Shown piece after piece: positions 8,445 to 15,900 of a DNA stretch of 43,342 nt; position 1 is the stretch's first letter; the number at the start of each line of letters is the position of its first letter. Made by a program: the position numbers and the translations under genes. The DNA lies in assembly GCA_016179925.1 (NCBI GenBank), contig JACPCG010000163.1:1-43342 (forward strand), written 5' to 3'. Source of the DNA: Candidatus Rokuibacteriota bacterium (GTDB lineage Bacteria > Methylomirabilota > Methylomirabilia > Rokubacteriales > CSP1-6). Under the pieces are notes generated by a model that was not told where the DNA came from, searched no databases, and saw nothing but the letters and a program-made list of their open reading frames with translations.

Positions 8445-8530
8445 AAAGTGCGCAGGCTCGACGGAGCCACGCCGCGCCTGTCTCAGGCCACCCTCGGACA
8501 CCCGCGGCCTCGCGGTCCCCGCTACAGTGA
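8441..8530 (+). repeat. 90-bp in-operon coupling repeat, copy 3 (encodes 29-aa ORF)
   Basis: Third copy, overlapping copy 2 by four bases in tandem. The frame reads MKSAQARR, the shared core, then SRSPLQ and TGA. Bases 8463-8509 match the other copies exactly. The last two sense codons differ from copy 1 at the third position only (CTA CAG against CTC CAA), so Leu-Gln is kept. Its final GTGA holds both the stop and the GTG start of the following acyltransferase gene. The change of GCTCC to GCTAC weakens the outer stem in this copy. Confidence 0.87.
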
Positions 8531-9195
8531 CCGTCACGGTCCGGCTCGGGGACGCGCTCGGCCCGCCGGTGGCTGCGGCGCTGGTGAGGCTCCTCGGCGC
8601 CACGCTCCGCCTGCGCGTCACGGGTGCCGACCGGCTCAAGCCCCACTGGGCGGCACGGCGACCGCTCATCTACGCCGTCTGGCACGGCCGGATTCTCATG
8701 GTCCCGTGGCTCAACGCCCGGCTTCGCCGCACGCACGGCGCCAGGCCCGTCACAGTGCTCGTCAGCCGCTCGCGCGACGGCGAGCTCGTCGCCCGCTTCA
8801 TCCGCCGCTTCGGGCTCGACGCGGTGCGGGGCTCGTCCTCGCGCGGCGGTGGACCGGCGGCGCGGGCGCTCGTGAGGCGGATCGAACAGGGGGAGGACGT
8901 GGCCGTGATCCCAGACGGGCCGCGAGGTCCGCGGTGCCAGCTCCAGCCGGGCGTGGTCACGCTGGCCGCGCTGACAGGCGCGCCGATCGTCCCGCTCGCC
9001 GTCGCGGCGCGGCCCGCGACGCGCCTGGGGAGCTGGGACGAGTTCATGCTCCCGCTGCCGTTCGCGCGCTGCGCGCTGGTCTTCGGTTCGCCCGTGGAGA
9101 TCCCGCGCGATGCCGATCGCGGGCGGGCCGGCAAGGACGTGGAGCGGAGTCTCGACGACGCCTCGGCCGCCGCCGAGCGCCTGGTGGCCGGCTGA
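8527..9195 (+). CDS. DUF374-family (lysophospholipid-type) acyltransferase
   Basis: 222 residues from a GTG that overlaps the TGA of the preceding repeat. It matches the DUF374 family: YAVWHGRILM holds the histidine of the acyltransferase active site, followed by SRSRDGELVARFIRRFG, then RGSSSRGG, and VIPDGPRGPR, where the glycerolipid-acyltransferase 'FPEG'-like motif would fall. Members often sit next to waaA, as here (1-base overlap). The substrate is not established from sequence. Given the operon, addition of an acyl chain to lipid A or a related lipid is a reasonable inference, since no LpxL-type acyltransferase is seen in this window. General phospholipid acylation is the alternative. 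Confidence 0.82.
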   Translation: MTVTVRLGDALGPPVAAALVRLLGATLRLRVTGADRLKPHWAARRPLIYAVWHGRILMVPWLNARLRRTHGARPVTVLVSRSRDGELVARFIRRFGLDAVRGSSSRGGGPAARALVRRIEQGEDVAVIPDGPRGPRCQLQPGVVTLAALTGAPIVPLAVAARPATRLGSWDEFMLPLPFARCALVFGSPVEIPRDADRGRAGKDVERSLDDASAAAERLVAG

Positions 9196-10475
9196 TGTAC
9201 GCGCTCTACACGGCGGCGGCGTGCGCGGCGCTCGCGCTGGTCTGGGTACCCCTGGCGCTCGTCCGCCGCCTGCAGAAGGGCCTGCCGCTCCGCGCGGCCG
9301 AGCGCCTCGGCCTGGGCGCCCGCGACGGCGGCGGCGGGCGGTGCGGCTGGCTCCATGCGGTGTCGGTCGGCGAGGCGATCGCCGCGGCGCCGCTCGTGGA
9401 GGGGCTCCGGCGCCTCCACCCGGAGCTGCCGCTCGTCGTGACCACGGTGACGGAGACGGGCGCCCGCGTCGTGCGCGAGCGGTATGCGGGGCTCGCGACC
9501 CACCGCTTCTTCCCTGTGGACCTGCCGTGGACGGCGCGGCGGTTCGTGGGCGCGCTCAACCCCGCCTTCCTCGTGTGCATGGAGACCGAGCTGTGGCCGA
9601 ACCTCCTCCGGGCGCTGGCGGCACGCGGCGTGCCCGTCATGATCGCCAACGGGAGAATCTCAGACCGGTCCTATCGCGGGTACCGCCTGGTGCGCCCGTT
9701 CATGCGGTCGGTGCTGGACTGCGTGCGCGTCTTCGCGATGCAGTCCGACGAGGACGCGCGCCGCATCATCACCCTCGGTGCCCACCCCGAGCGCGTGGTC
9801 GTCACCGGCAACATCAAGAACGAGCCGGTCCCCGACGCCGCGGGCGCGACGGACCTCTGGCACCGGCTTCTCGGCTTCGACGGCGCCCGCCACGTGTGGA
9901 TCGCCGGCAGCACGCACCGCGGTGAGGAGGCGATGGTCCTCGACGCCCATGCGCTCGCCCGCGCCGAGTGCCGCGACCTGGCGCTGGTCATCGCGCCGCG
10001 GCATCCGGAACGGGCGGGCGAGGTCCTCGACCTCGTCGCAGCGCGCGGCTGGCCCGCCGTGCGGCGGAGCGGGCTGCCGCGCCAGCGGGAGCGGAACGCG
10101 GTCATCGTGCTCGACACGGTCGGCGAGCTGGCGACCCTCTACGGGGTGGCCGACGTCGTGTTCGTCGGCGGCAGCCTGGTCCCGTTCGGCGGCCACAACA
10201 TGCTCGAGCCCGCGCTCCGGCGGAAGCCCGTGCTCTTCGGACCGCACACGACGAACTTCCGCGAGGCGGCGGCGCTCCTTGAATCCGCAGGGGCGGCGCG
10301 CGTCGTGCACGACGGTGCCACGCTCGGCCGCGAGCTGGCGCGGCTCCTCGGCGACCGCGACTTGCGACTCAAGCTCGGGGAGGCCGGCTACGAGGCGGTC
10401 GCCTCCCGCCACGGCGCGGTCCGCGTGACGCTCGATCTCGTCGGTCGGTTCCTCTCCCCGGGGGCGGCGGCGTGA
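9195..10475 (+). CDS. waaA: 3-deoxy-D-manno-octulosonic acid (Kdo) transferase WaaA
   Basis: 426 residues. WaaA (KdtA) transfers Kdo from CMP-Kdo to lipid IVA on the inner face of the inner membrane. An N-terminal hydrophobic anchor (about residues 2-22) is followed by the GT30 N-domain with WLHAVSVGEAIAA and METELWPNLLRAL (the family signature, about residues 130-142), then the GT-B C-domain with GSTHRGEE, VIAPRHPERAGEV and FVGGSLVPFGGHNMLEPA. Length is typical (about 420). ATG overlaps the stop of the acyltransferase; the 3' end overlaps lpxK by four bases. Mono- or bifunctionality cannot be told from sequence. Confidence 0.95.
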   Translation: MYALYTAAACAALALVWVPLALVRRLQKGLPLRAAERLGLGARDGGGGRCGWLHAVSVGEAIAAAPLVEGLRRLHPELPLVVTTVTETGARVVRERYAGLATHRFFPVDLPWTARRFVGALNPAFLVCMETELWPNLLRALAARGVPVMIANGRISDRSYRGYRLVRPFMRSVLDCVRVFAMQSDEDARRIITLGAHPERVVVTGNIKNEPVPDAAGATDLWHRLLGFDGARHVWIAGSTHRGEEAMVLDAHALARAECRDLALVIAPRHPERAGEVLDLVAARGWPAVRRSGLPRQRERNAVIVLDTVGELATLYGVADVVFVGGSLVPFGGHNMLEPALRRKPVLFGPHTTNFREAAALLESAGAARVVHDGATLGRELARLLGDRDLRLKLGEAGYEAVASRHGAVRVTLDLVGRFLSPGAAA

Positions 10476-11563
10476 CGGACGGGGGCTCGCGGCTCGCGCG
10501 CGGCTGGGAGGAAGGCTTCCCGCCCGCTCCGACGCGCCTGCTGGCGGCGGCGGGCTCCAGCTACCGGGGCCTCCTCGGCGCCCGCGAGTGGCTCTACGCG
10601 CGCGGTGTGCTCAAGTCGCGCGCGCTCCCGTGCCCGGTCGTGTCCGTCGGCAACCTCACCGTCGGCGGGACCGGCAAGACACCCGCCGTCGAGATCGCCG
10701 TCCAGACGCTCACGGCCCTCGGCCATCGGCCGGCGGTCATCAGCCGCGGCTACGGCCGGCGGACGCGCGGCATCCACGTGGTCGCCGATACGGCGTCGAT
10801 CAGGCTCGACGCCGACGAGGCGGGCGACGAGCCGTTCCTCCTCGCGCGGCGGCTGCCGGGCGTGCCGGTGGTCGTCGGCGGCAACCGCTACGACACGGCG
10901 CGCCTGGCGCTCGAGCGGTTCGGCGTCACCGCCATCGTGCTCGACGACGCCTTCCAGCATCGGACCCTCAAGAAGAGCCTCGAAATCGTGACGGCGCGCG
11001 CGCAGAACCCCTGGGGGAACGGACGGCTCTTGCCCGCCGGGCCGCTCCGCGAGCCGCTCGCGGCCCTCGGGCGGGCGGACCTCGTCGTCGCGACGAGCGC
11101 CACGCTGCCGGTCGACGCCTCCGCCGTCGTCGCGGCGGTCAACGCACACGCGCCGGGCGTGCCCGTCCTCACCGCAGTCTTCGTCCCGGCCGAGTGCTGG
11201 GAGGCGAGCCGTATGCGGGCGCTCCCTCTCGCCGAGCTCAAGGGCAAGCGGCTCGCGGCATTCGCGGGGATCGCCTCTCCGGCCGCATTCGCGGCGACGC
11301 TCGAGTCGGCGGGCGTCTCGGTCGCCGAGTTCGCTCGATTCGCCGACCATCACTGGTTCACACCCGCCGAGATCGCCGGGCTCGACGGCCGGGCCGGCGA
11401 CCTCGGCGTCGAGGGGCTCATCACCACGGAAAAGGACTGGGTCCGCCTGCGGAAACTCCCGCTGCCGCGCCGCTCGCTCTACGTGCTGAGCATCAGGCTC
11501 GTCCTGACCTCGGGGACCGGGGCGTGGCAGGCGGCCTTCGAGCGCGCGTGCCCGGCAAGCTGA
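10472..11563 (+). CDS. lpxK: Tetraacyldisaccharide 4'-kinase LpxK
   Basis: 363 residues, GTG start within a four-base overlap with waaA. LpxK phosphorylates the 4' position of the lipid A disaccharide using ATP at the membrane. The P-loop is VGNLTVGGTGKTP (about residues 58-70), followed by ISRGYGRRTRG, DEPFLLARRLPGVPVVVG and DDAFQHRTLKK, the conserved kinase strip, and ITTEKDWVRL near the C-terminus. The length is near the upper end of the usual range (about 325-360). It directly precedes the core glycosyltransferases, with the next GTG 16 bases inside its 3' end. Confidence 0.95.
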   Translation: MTDGGSRLARGWEEGFPPAPTRLLAAAGSSYRGLLGAREWLYARGVLKSRALPCPVVSVGNLTVGGTGKTPAVEIAVQTLTALGHRPAVISRGYGRRTRGIHVVADTASIRLDADEAGDEPFLLARRLPGVPVVVGGNRYDTARLALERFGVTAIVLDDAFQHRTLKKSLEIVTARAQNPWGNGRLLPAGPLREPLAALGRADLVVATSATLPVDASAVVAAVNAHAPGVPVLTAVFVPAECWEASRMRALPLAELKGKRLAAFAGIASPAAFAATLESAGVSVAEFARFADHHWFTPAEIAGLDGRAGDLGVEGLITTEKDWVRLRKLPLPRRSLYVLSIRLVLTSGTGAWQAAFERACPAS

Positions 11564-12555
11564 GCGTCCGTCTCCCGAACTGGCTGGGTGATACCGTCAT
11601 GGCGGTGCCGGCTCTCCGCGCGCTGCGGGAGACGCTCGTCGGGACCGAGATCCTCCTTGCCGGGCCCTGGGCCCGCGTCCTCGACGGGCAGGGCCTCGCC
11701 GACGCGCTCGTCTCGTACCCCCGTTCCTGGCGCGGCCGTCTCGGCGCGGCGGGCAGGGTCCGCGACTTCGACGGCGACACCGCGCTGCTCCTGCCGAACT
11801 CGTTCGAGGCGGCGGCCACGGCCGTCCTCTGGGGCGCGCGCCGGCGTGTCGGGTTCGCGCGTGGCGGACGGAGCTGGCTCCTGACCGATGCGGTCGTGCC
11901 GCCCCGTCCGCGGCTCCATCAGGCCGATGAGTACGCGTGGCTCGTCGAGCGGCTCGACGTCGCGGTAGGCCCGCGCGAACCGCGGCTCGTGCCCCCCGCC
12001 GCCGATTCGCCGGAGCGGGAGCGTGTCCGCGCGCTGCTCGGCGCAGCCGGGGCGCCTGCGCGCGGCCAGGGACCGCGGCTCGTGGGCGTCCACCTCGGCG
12101 CCGCCTATGGGAGCGCGAAGGTGTGGCATCGTGAGCGCGTGGCCGAGTTCTGCGGGCTACTCGACGGGGCGGGCGACGTGGCCGTGCTGCTCGGCGCTCC
12201 GGAGGACGCGCTGACGGTCGCCGAGGTGCTCGCCGCGGCGCCCGCCGTGAGCCTCGTCGGACGCGACAGCCCCGAGCTCCTCCCGGCGCTCCTCACGGAG
12301 CTTGACGCCCTCGTGAGCGGCGACACGGGCGTGGCCCATCTGGCTGCGGCGCTCGGCACGTCGGCCGTCGTCCTGTTCGGCCCCACGGATCCCGCGCTGA
12401 CGGCACCGCGCGGGCCCGTCGCCGTCCTGCGCCGCGCCGTGCCCTGCGCGCCATGCTTTTACCGTGTCTGCCCGATCGACCACCCGTGCATGCGCCTGCT
12501 GGAGGCCGCGACGGTGAGAGAGCGCGTGGAGGCGCGCGTGACGAGGCGCGCGTGA
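11548..12555 (+). CDS. waaF: Lipopolysaccharide heptosyltransferase II (GT9)
   Basis: 335 residues from a GTG inside lpxK. GT9 enzymes transfer heptose from ADP-heptose to the inner core. The N-terminus SVRLPNWLGDTVMAVPALRAL is the WaaF signature. The C-terminal domain shows LGAAYGSAKVW, VSGDTGVAHLAAALGTSAVVLFGPTDP (donor-binding site) and the cysteine-rich ending CAPCFYRVCPIDHPCM typical of heptosyltransferase II and absent from WaaC. The enzyme is expected to work at the cytoplasmic face of the inner membrane. Its stop overlaps the next GTG by four bases. Confidence 0.9.
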   Translation: MPGKLSVRLPNWLGDTVMAVPALRALRETLVGTEILLAGPWARVLDGQGLADALVSYPRSWRGRLGAAGRVRDFDGDTALLLPNSFEAAATAVLWGARRRVGFARGGRSWLLTDAVVPPRPRLHQADEYAWLVERLDVAVGPREPRLVPPAADSPERERVRALLGAAGAPARGQGPRLVGVHLGAAYGSAKVWHRERVAEFCGLLDGAGDVAVLLGAPEDALTVAEVLAAAPAVSLVGRDSPELLPALLTELDALVSGDTGVAHLAAALGTSAVVLFGPTDPALTAPRGPVAVLRRAVPCAPCFYRVCPIDHPCMRLLEAATVRERVEARVTRRA

Positions 12556-13658
12556 GGCCGCTCGCGATCCTGCACCTCGCGGCGAACCGCTGGTGGACCG
12601 GGAGCGCCGATCCGACGATCCGGCTCGCGCTCGGCTTGCGCGCGCGCGGCCACCGGGTGCTCTTGGGCGTCATCCCCGGCGACCGCTTTGAGAGCAAGGC
12701 GCGGGAAGCCGGCGTCGATCTCGTCGAGGGGCTCAGGCTCAGCCCGCGCGCGCTCGCCGCCGACACCCTCCGTCTGCGGGCGCTGATCCGGCGCCACGAC
12801 GTGGACATCGTCCACGCCCACCACTCCCACGACCACTGGCTCGCGCTCGTGGCGCGGCCGCCTCGCCCGGGCCGCGGCCGGCCGCCCGTGGTGAGGACGT
12901 TCCACAACATCCGTGCGGTGAAGCGCGACCGCCTCGCGGCCGGGCTCTACCGCCGCACCCGGGCTGCCATCGCGGTGTCGCGGCAGATCGAGGCGCGCTG
13001 TCGCGAGGTCGGGTTCTCCGCGGACCGCGTCTTCTGGATCCCCGGGGCGGCCGACCTCCCGCGCTTCGCCGCGCCGGCCGATCCGCGCGCGGTGCGCGAG
13101 GAATTCAAGCTCGGCGAGGCGCCCGTGATCGTGTCGGTCGCGCGGCTCGCGCCGAACCGCGGCCACGAGCTCCTGCTCGCCGGGTTCCGGCTCCTGCTGC
13201 GCCGGATGCCGGAGGCCCGGCTCCTGCTCGTCGGCAAGGGCGAGACGCGGGCGCGCCTCGAGCAGCTCGTCGCCGAGCTCGCGCTGACACGGGAGGTGGT
13301 CTTCACCGGGTATCGCGACCGCGACCTGCCCGCGGTGCTCGCCTCCGCGGATTGCTTCGCCCTGATGGCGGCGGGCTCCGACGAGTCCTGCCGCGCCGCG
13401 CTCGAAGCGATGGCGGCCGGGCGTCCCGTCGTCGCGCGCCGCGTCGGCGCCCTGCCCGAGACCGTGGTCCACGGCGAAACGGGCCTCCTGATCGGCGACG
13501 ACCAGCCGGAGAGCGTCGCGGATGCGCTCGCCGCGGTGCTCGGAGTCCCCGAGCGCGGCCGCGCGATGGGGCGCGCGGGGCGCCGCCGCACGGAGGAGGT
13601 CTTCAGCCCCGAGCGGGCGGTGGACACGGTGGAGCGCGTCTACCGGAGCCTCGCGTGA
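12552..13658 (+). CDS. GT4 glycosyltransferase, LPS core (first of a tandem pair)
   Basis: 368 residues, GT-B fold of family GT4. The acceptor domain begins LAILHLAANRWWTGSADPTI and has DIVHAHHSHDHWLALVARPP and VVRTFHNIRAV; the donor domain has VSVARLAPNRGHELLLAGF, LLVGKGETRARLEQLV and DESCRAALEAMAAGRPVVARRVG-type E-x7-E region. The sugar and acceptor cannot be assigned from sequence. It is similar in layout and several motifs to the next gene, suggesting an old tandem duplication. It starts with GTG overlapping the heptosyltransferase stop. Family assignment is secure; the LPS role rests on context. Confidence 0.88.
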   Translation: MRPLAILHLAANRWWTGSADPTIRLALGLRARGHRVLLGVIPGDRFESKAREAGVDLVEGLRLSPRALAADTLRLRALIRRHDVDIVHAHHSHDHWLALVARPPRPGRGRPPVVRTFHNIRAVKRDRLAAGLYRRTRAAIAVSRQIEARCREVGFSADRVFWIPGAADLPRFAAPADPRAVREEFKLGEAPVIVSVARLAPNRGHELLLAGFRLLLRRMPEARLLLVGKGETRARLEQLVAELALTREVVFTGYRDRDLPAVLASADCFALMAAGSDESCRAALEAMAAGRPVVARRVGALPETVVHGETGLLIGDDQPESVADALAAVLGVPERGRAMGRAGRRRTEEVFSPERAVDTVERVYRSLA

Positions 13659-14776
13659 GGATCCTCCACCTGGTGTCCTGCCGCGGTTGGTCCTCGGACG
13701 CCTACTGGGCTGCGCGGATGAGCCGGGAGCTCGGGCGCCGCGGCCACGACGTGACCCTCGGCTGCCGGGCGGGAACCGAGGCGCGCGTGATCGATCCGGC
13801 GCGGCGGGAAGGCGTCGAGCGCATCGAGACCTTCGCGTTCGCCGGCGGTCCGGCACCGCGCGCCGACGCGGCCGACGTCTGGCGGCTGCTGCGACGGCTC
13901 CCCGCGACCGACGTCGTGCACGTCCACCGAGGCAAGGAGCACTGGCTGGCGGCCGCGGCCAACCGTCTGAGCCGGACGCCGAAGCCGATCGTCCGCACGC
14001 GCCACATCGCCCAGGCTGTCCGTCCTCACGCCGCCAACGTGTGGCTCTACCGCCGCGCCACGGCCTGGGTGGTGACGGTTACCGAGGCGATCCGCCGCCA
14101 GTACCTGGCCTCCGGGCTCCTCGGGCCCGAGCGCGTGACCGCGCTCCCCGGCGGCGCCGACGTCGAGGCCTACCGGCCGGCGCCCGGCGATCCCGCCGTA
14201 CGCCGACGGCTGGGTGGCGACGGCGGGCGCCCGCTCGTGGGGATGATCGCCGGCCTCAGGGTGATGAAGGGGCACCTCGTGGTGATCGAGGCCGCGGCGC
14301 AGCTGGCGCGGGCGGGCCTCCGCCCGCGCTTCGTGTTCGTCGGCCGCGGCGCGATGGAGGCGCCGGTGCGCGACGCGATCGACCGCGCGGGCCTCGCGGC
14401 TGACGTCACGATCGCAGGGTTCGTGGACGACCTGCCGGCAGCGCTCGCGGCGCTCGATCTCGCCCTCTACGCCCCGCTCGAGTCCGACGGTATGTCGCGC
14501 GTGGTCTTCGAGTGCCTCGCGGCCGGCCGGGCGCTCGTCGCCTCACGCGTCGGCGTCGTGCCCGAGGTGCTGCAGGACGGCGAGCACGCCGCGCTGGTGC
14601 CGGCGGGCGACGCTCGCGAGCTTGCAGCCGCGATCGCCCGGCTCCTCGCCGATCCCGCGGCGCGCCAGCGGTTCGGCGCCGCGGGCCGCGCCCTCGTCGA
14701 GCGCCGCTACTCGGGCGCGTGCGTGGCGGCGGCACTGGAGGCGCGGTACCGCGCCCTGGCGGGAGCCTCCGCGTGA
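13655..14776 (+). CDS. GT4 glycosyltransferase, LPS core (second of a tandem pair)
   Basis: 373 residues. The N-terminus RILHLVSCRGWSSDAYWAARM, DVVHVHRGKEHWLAAAANRL and IVRTRHIAQAV line up with the same segments of the preceding gene. The donor-binding half shows [33 protein letters not shown] and ESDGMSRVVFECLAAGRALVASRVG. No signal peptide or transmembrane helix is evident; such proteins act at the cytoplasmic membrane face. GTG start with a four-base overlap on both sides. Substrate unknown. Confidence 0.88.
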   Translation: MRILHLVSCRGWSSDAYWAARMSRELGRRGHDVTLGCRAGTEARVIDPARREGVERIETFAFAGGPAPRADAADVWRLLRRLPATDVVHVHRGKEHWLAAAANRLSRTPKPIVRTRHIAQAVRPHAANVWLYRRATAWVVTVTEAIRRQYLASGLLGPERVTALPGGADVEAYRPAPGDPAVRRRLGGDGGRPLVGMIAGLRVMKGHLVVIEAAAQLARAGLRPRFVFVGRGAMEAPVRDAIDRAGLAADVTIAGFVDDLPAALAALDLALYAPLESDGMSRVVFECLAAGRALVASRVGVVPEVLQDGEHAALVPAGDARELAAAIARLLADPAARQRFGAAGRALVERRYSGACVAAALEARYRALAGASA

Positions 14777-15900
14777 AGGTCTCGGTCCTCGCGTTCGACC
14801 TCAGCGACAACGCGACGGGTCGCGCGGATCTCCTCGCGCGCCTCCTGGCGCCGCGATACGGCGTTGAGGTGGTGGGGCCGCAGTTCGGCTCCGAGCTCTG
14901 GCGGCCGGTCCAGGGCGGCGCCATCGTCCACCGCGCGGTGAGGGCGGGGAAGTACCCCGGCTTCGCCGCGCGCGTCCCCGAGCTCCTCGAGCTCGCGGAC
15001 GGCGATGTGATCCTCGCCTCGAAGCCGAGACCGACCAGCTACGGCCTCGGCCTGCTCGCGCGTGCCCGGCGGCGGCGCCCGCTCGTGCTCGATATCGACG
15101 ACTGGGAGCTCGGATTCTTCTATCGCTCGGGGGCCTGGGGCCGCGTCGGCCGGGCGCTCGACCTCGCCGATCCGAACGGGCTCACGTGGACATGGTTCAT
15201 GGAGCGGCTCGTCCCGCGCGCGCAGGCCCTCACCGTCGCCTCGCGCTTTCTCCAGGCGCGATTCGGCGGCCTGCTGCTGCCCCACGTGCGCGACACGGAG
15301 GCCTGGGATCCCGCGCGCTACGATGCCGGGTTTGCGCGCACCGAGCTCGGCGTCGGATCCCAGAGGGTCGTGATGTTCCTCGGCACCCCGCGGGGGCACA
15401 AGGGGGTGGACGACCTCGTCGAGGCGGTGGGCCGGCTCCAGCCGGGCGTGGTCGCCGCGCTGGTCGGCGCCGACCCGGCCAGCGCCGCGGTCCGCCGCTG
15501 GACGGCGCTGCCGCACGTCCGCGTCGTTCCCGAGATCCCGTTCGGCGACGTCCCGCGCTATCTCGCCGCCGCGGACGTCGTGGCGGTGCCCCAGCGGGCG
15601 ACCAGCGACACGGTCGGGCAGGTGCCCGCGAAGATCTTCGACGCCATGGCGATGGCGCGCCCGATCGTCTCGACGGCGGTGTCGATGATTCCGGAGATCC
15701 TCGACGGCTGCGGCCGCGTCGTGGCGCCGGGCGACGTCCGTGCTCTCGCCGTGGCGATTCGCGAGCTGCTGGACGATCCGAGCAACGCCGCGGCGCTCGG
15801 CGCGGCGGCGCGCCGGCGCTGCGCCGAGCGCTACAGCTTCGCCACCGCGCGCGCCGCCCTGTTCCCGCTCATCGAGCGCCTGACGGGATCGGTCACATGA
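14773..15900 (+). CDS. GT4 glycosyltransferase, LPS core
   Basis: 375 residues, GT-B fold. It opens with KVSVLAFDLSDNATGRADLLARLL and has the segment LVLDIDDWELGFF (about residues 108-120), an acidic stretch seen in a subgroup of GT4 enzymes. The donor half has VMFLGTPRGHKGVDDLVEAV, ADVVAVPQRATSDTVGQVPAKIFDAMAMARPIVSTAVSMIPEIL, with the expected acidic residue pair. It is less like its two upstream neighbours than they are to each other. Four-base overlaps on both sides. Sugar specificity is not predictable; the LPS core role is from context. Confidence 0.86.
   Translation: MKVSVLAFDLSDNATGRADLLARLLAPRYGVEVVGPQFGSELWRPVQGGAIVHRAVRAGKYPGFAARVPELLELADGDVILASKPRPTSYGLGLLARARRRRPLVLDIDDWELGFFYRSGAWGRVGRALDLADPNGLTWTWFMERLVPRAQALTVASRFLQARFGGLLLPHVRDTEAWDPARYDAGFARTELGVGSQRVVMFLGTPRGHKGVDDLVEAVGRLQPGVVAALVGADPASAAVRRWTALPHVRVVPEIPFGDVPRYLAAADVVAVPQRATSDTVGQVPAKIFDAMAMARPIVSTAVSMIPEILDGCGRVVAPGDVRALAVAIRELLDDPSNAAALGAAARRRCAERYSFATARAALFPLIERLTGSVT

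Noticed and set aside
7217-8530. CRISPR array
   Set aside because: Only three copies, 90 bp long, two abutting without spacers and one over a kilobase away; no cas genes.
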